From Clostridiales bacterium (GTDB lineage Bacteria > Bacillota_A > Clostridia > Saccharofermentanales > Saccharofermentanaceae): 6,998 nt of DNA. The stretch spans positions 1-6,998 of the forward strand of contig JAFYJX010000071.1 in NCBI GenBank assembly GCA_017537905.1, written 5' to 3'. Shown one piece after another: positions 5,731 through 6,998 of this stretch. Numbering within the stretch: position 1 is the first letter of the stretch; each line of letters starts with the position of its first letter. The notes beneath the pieces were generated by a model. That model had not been told where the DNA came from. It was given only the letters and a program-made list of their open reading frames with translations, and made no database searches. The position numbers were made by a program, and so were the translations under genes.

Positions 5731-6963
5731 ATGAAGACCAAGAATAATAAAGCTGTAGCAATGTTTCTTGCTACGGCTTTGTTGCTGACTGCTGTTTTGT
5801 CCACTGGCTGCAAGTCAAAGGAAGCAAGGATCAAAGAAGAACTGCAGAACAAGGCCGAAGAGTTCATCGAAGAATTCGCGTCAGGCGACATAAACAAGAT
5901 GGAAGACCTTGTAGACGGCAGGTTCGATTACGTTATTTCCATTTCCGCGAAAAAGGACATCATGTTAAAGCTCGCTTCGAAAACGGAAATCGAGGATATA
6001 GAGAGATTTGAGATCGATACCAAGGCCGGCAAGGCAAAGATAAGGACGAAACTCTCTTATATCGATATTTCGGAGTTCGGAAGAGATAAGAACAACCGCG
6101 GTATTTCCATTGATGAATGCATTGCAAATGTCGACACTTACGAGAAGAGGGAAACGGCCAATTTCACATTCAATTTCGTGCTGGGTGATGACGGCACATG
6201 GAAGATCAAGGATACCACGGCCGAGAGATACGAAGATCTCTTTAACCGTCAGTATCTTCTGTCTGTAATGGCATTATCAAAAGACCAGGCAAAGCAGGAA
6301 TGCATAAGCGTTTTTGAAAAGATAGCCAGAGGCGAATTCAAACAGCAGATGTTTATCTTCGACGTTGAAGAGGTTGGCGCCATGAACACCTGGAACAGGG
6401 ACGTCGCTGACATCAACGATGCCATGACAGAATTCTCGAAAGCATATTTCGCGTTCTTCGTGGAACACGGCCTTACGATAAAGGAGACCTCTAATGCTTA
6501 CGAATACAAGATCACAGGATATGTGCCTTCTAAAGAGGGCCTGATGAGCTATTACGCCAGCGAAGAGTATGCGATCGAGTCCAACATGGCGGCAATAAGA
6601 GCAGAGCTTGCAGGTGATTCTGCCAAGCGGCAGGCAGTATGGGATTCGTTTATATCGGGCATTTACTACGATATGGCAAAGATGATTCCGAATCTCATGG
6701 GCGAAGAATACAGCATCACCCTGAAGGTCGTAAACGACGGCAATGATGTGAAGATACAGGCAAAGACTGCCTTGTGCGGCATTACGACAGACGATATTTT
6801 CGCCGCTCCGAAATACGATTACGCTCAGGACATGGCAGCCCGCAAGAAGGCCATCCAGGCGCTCTACGATGCAGGCGAGCTTAACCGTGCACAGTACGAC
6901 AAGTACATGTCCGAATACAGGGATGACAGGAATGGACCGAACCAGACAACAGCAGATTACTGA
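5731..6963 (+). CDS. Lipoprotein of unknown function with SHOCT-like tail
   Basis: This is a predicted membrane-tethered, extracytoplasmic protein of 410 residues. It has a lipoprotein signal peptide: basic KTKNNK, a hydrophobic core, and the lipobox LSTGC with Cys27 as the lipidated residue. After it comes a charged helical stretch and two regions that each look like a helix (EEFIEEFASGDINKM; CISVFEKIARGEF) followed by a beta-rich part, suggestive of two NTF2-like/DUF4878-type modules; this is a weak structural guess. Near the C-terminus, about 374-396, ALYDAGELNRAQYDKYMSE resembles a SHOCT motif, a short amphipathic segment found at protein ends. The start follows GGAGG by 9 bases. It is 31 bases after purA and may be in its operon. 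I do not recognise a named family. Confidence 0.8.
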   Translation: MKTKNNKAVAMFLATALLLTAVLSTGCKSKEARIKEELQNKAEEFIEEFASGDINKMEDLVDGRFDYVISISAKKDIMLKLASKTEIEDIERFEIDTKAGKAKIRTKLSYIDISEFGRDKNNRGISIDECIANVDTYEKRETANFTFNFVLGDDGTWKIKDTTAERYEDLFNRQYLLSVMALSKDQAKQECISVFEKIARGEFKQQMFIFDVEEVGAMNTWNRDVADINDAMTEFSKAYFAFFVEHGLTIKETSNAYEYKITGYVPSKEGLMSYYASEEYAIESNMAAIRAELAGDSAKRQAVWDSFISGIYYDMAKMIPNLMGEEYSITLKVVNDGNDVKIQAKTALCGITTDDIFAAPKYDYAQDMAARKKAIQALYDAGELNRAQYDKYMSEYRDDRNGPNQTTADY

Positions 6964-6998
6964 ACGGTAAGCAGAACAGCCGCTAGATCCCGTATGTA

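Noticed and set aside
5433..5897. Minus-strand 154-codon ORF across purA and the lipoprotein gene
   Set aside because: It is antisense to conserved PurA sequence and has no support of its own.
1..6998. CRISPR arrays, insertion sequences, tRNA or rRNA genes
   Set aside because: No spaced direct repeats, transposase-like frames or RNA gene signatures were seen.

Overview
This window looks like the chromosomal origin region of a low-to-medium GC Gram-positive bacterium, most likely a member of the Clostridia. The evidence is the dnaA-dnaN-recF cluster, strong AGGAGG-type ribosome binding sites, a class-D-like sortase and a lipobox lipoprotein. The species cannot be named from the sequence alone.

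Layout: three genes run on the minus strand, from right to left: dnaA (3440 to 2103), dnaN (1741 to 626) and the 5' two thirds or so of recF (626 to the window edge). dnaN and recF share one base in a TAATG junction and are probably translationally coupled. The small S4-domain gene (yaaA) that lies between dnaN and recF in many Firmicutes is absent. On the plus strand, diverging from dnaA, are a membrane-anchored sortase (3549-4319), purA (4419-5699) and a lipoprotein of unknown function (5731-6963). The rpmH-rnpA genes often found divergent from dnaA are not here.

The only long non-coding stretch is the 361-base dnaA-dnaN spacer, which has the features of oriC. It holds an AT-rich block (53 of 60 bases A/T) next to dnaN and five exact copies of the hexamer TGTTCA/TGAACA within about 186 bases, two in tandem and two as an inverted pair. 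It has no TTATCCACA-type DnaA box. The five copies fit a box of the form WTYTGAACA, which matches the usual DnaA box at its ends but differs in the middle (CC to GA).

The main point of interest is that the DnaA protein encoded next door also departs from the family in its DNA-binding domain. The signature GGRDHTTV is GGRKHTTV, the preceding LPxIG proline is a glutamate, and the RPRQ glutamine is an asparagine. Together these suggest a DnaA/DnaA-box pair that has co-evolved to a changed specificity. This is inference from sequence and is testable.

The initiator, sliding clamp and recombination mediator form the replication side of the window. The sortase, purA and lipoprotein appear to be unrelated housekeeping or envelope genes. 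dnaA and the sortase gene are served by closely overlapping divergent promoters, and purA has its own extended -10 promoter that may also drive the lipoprotein gene.
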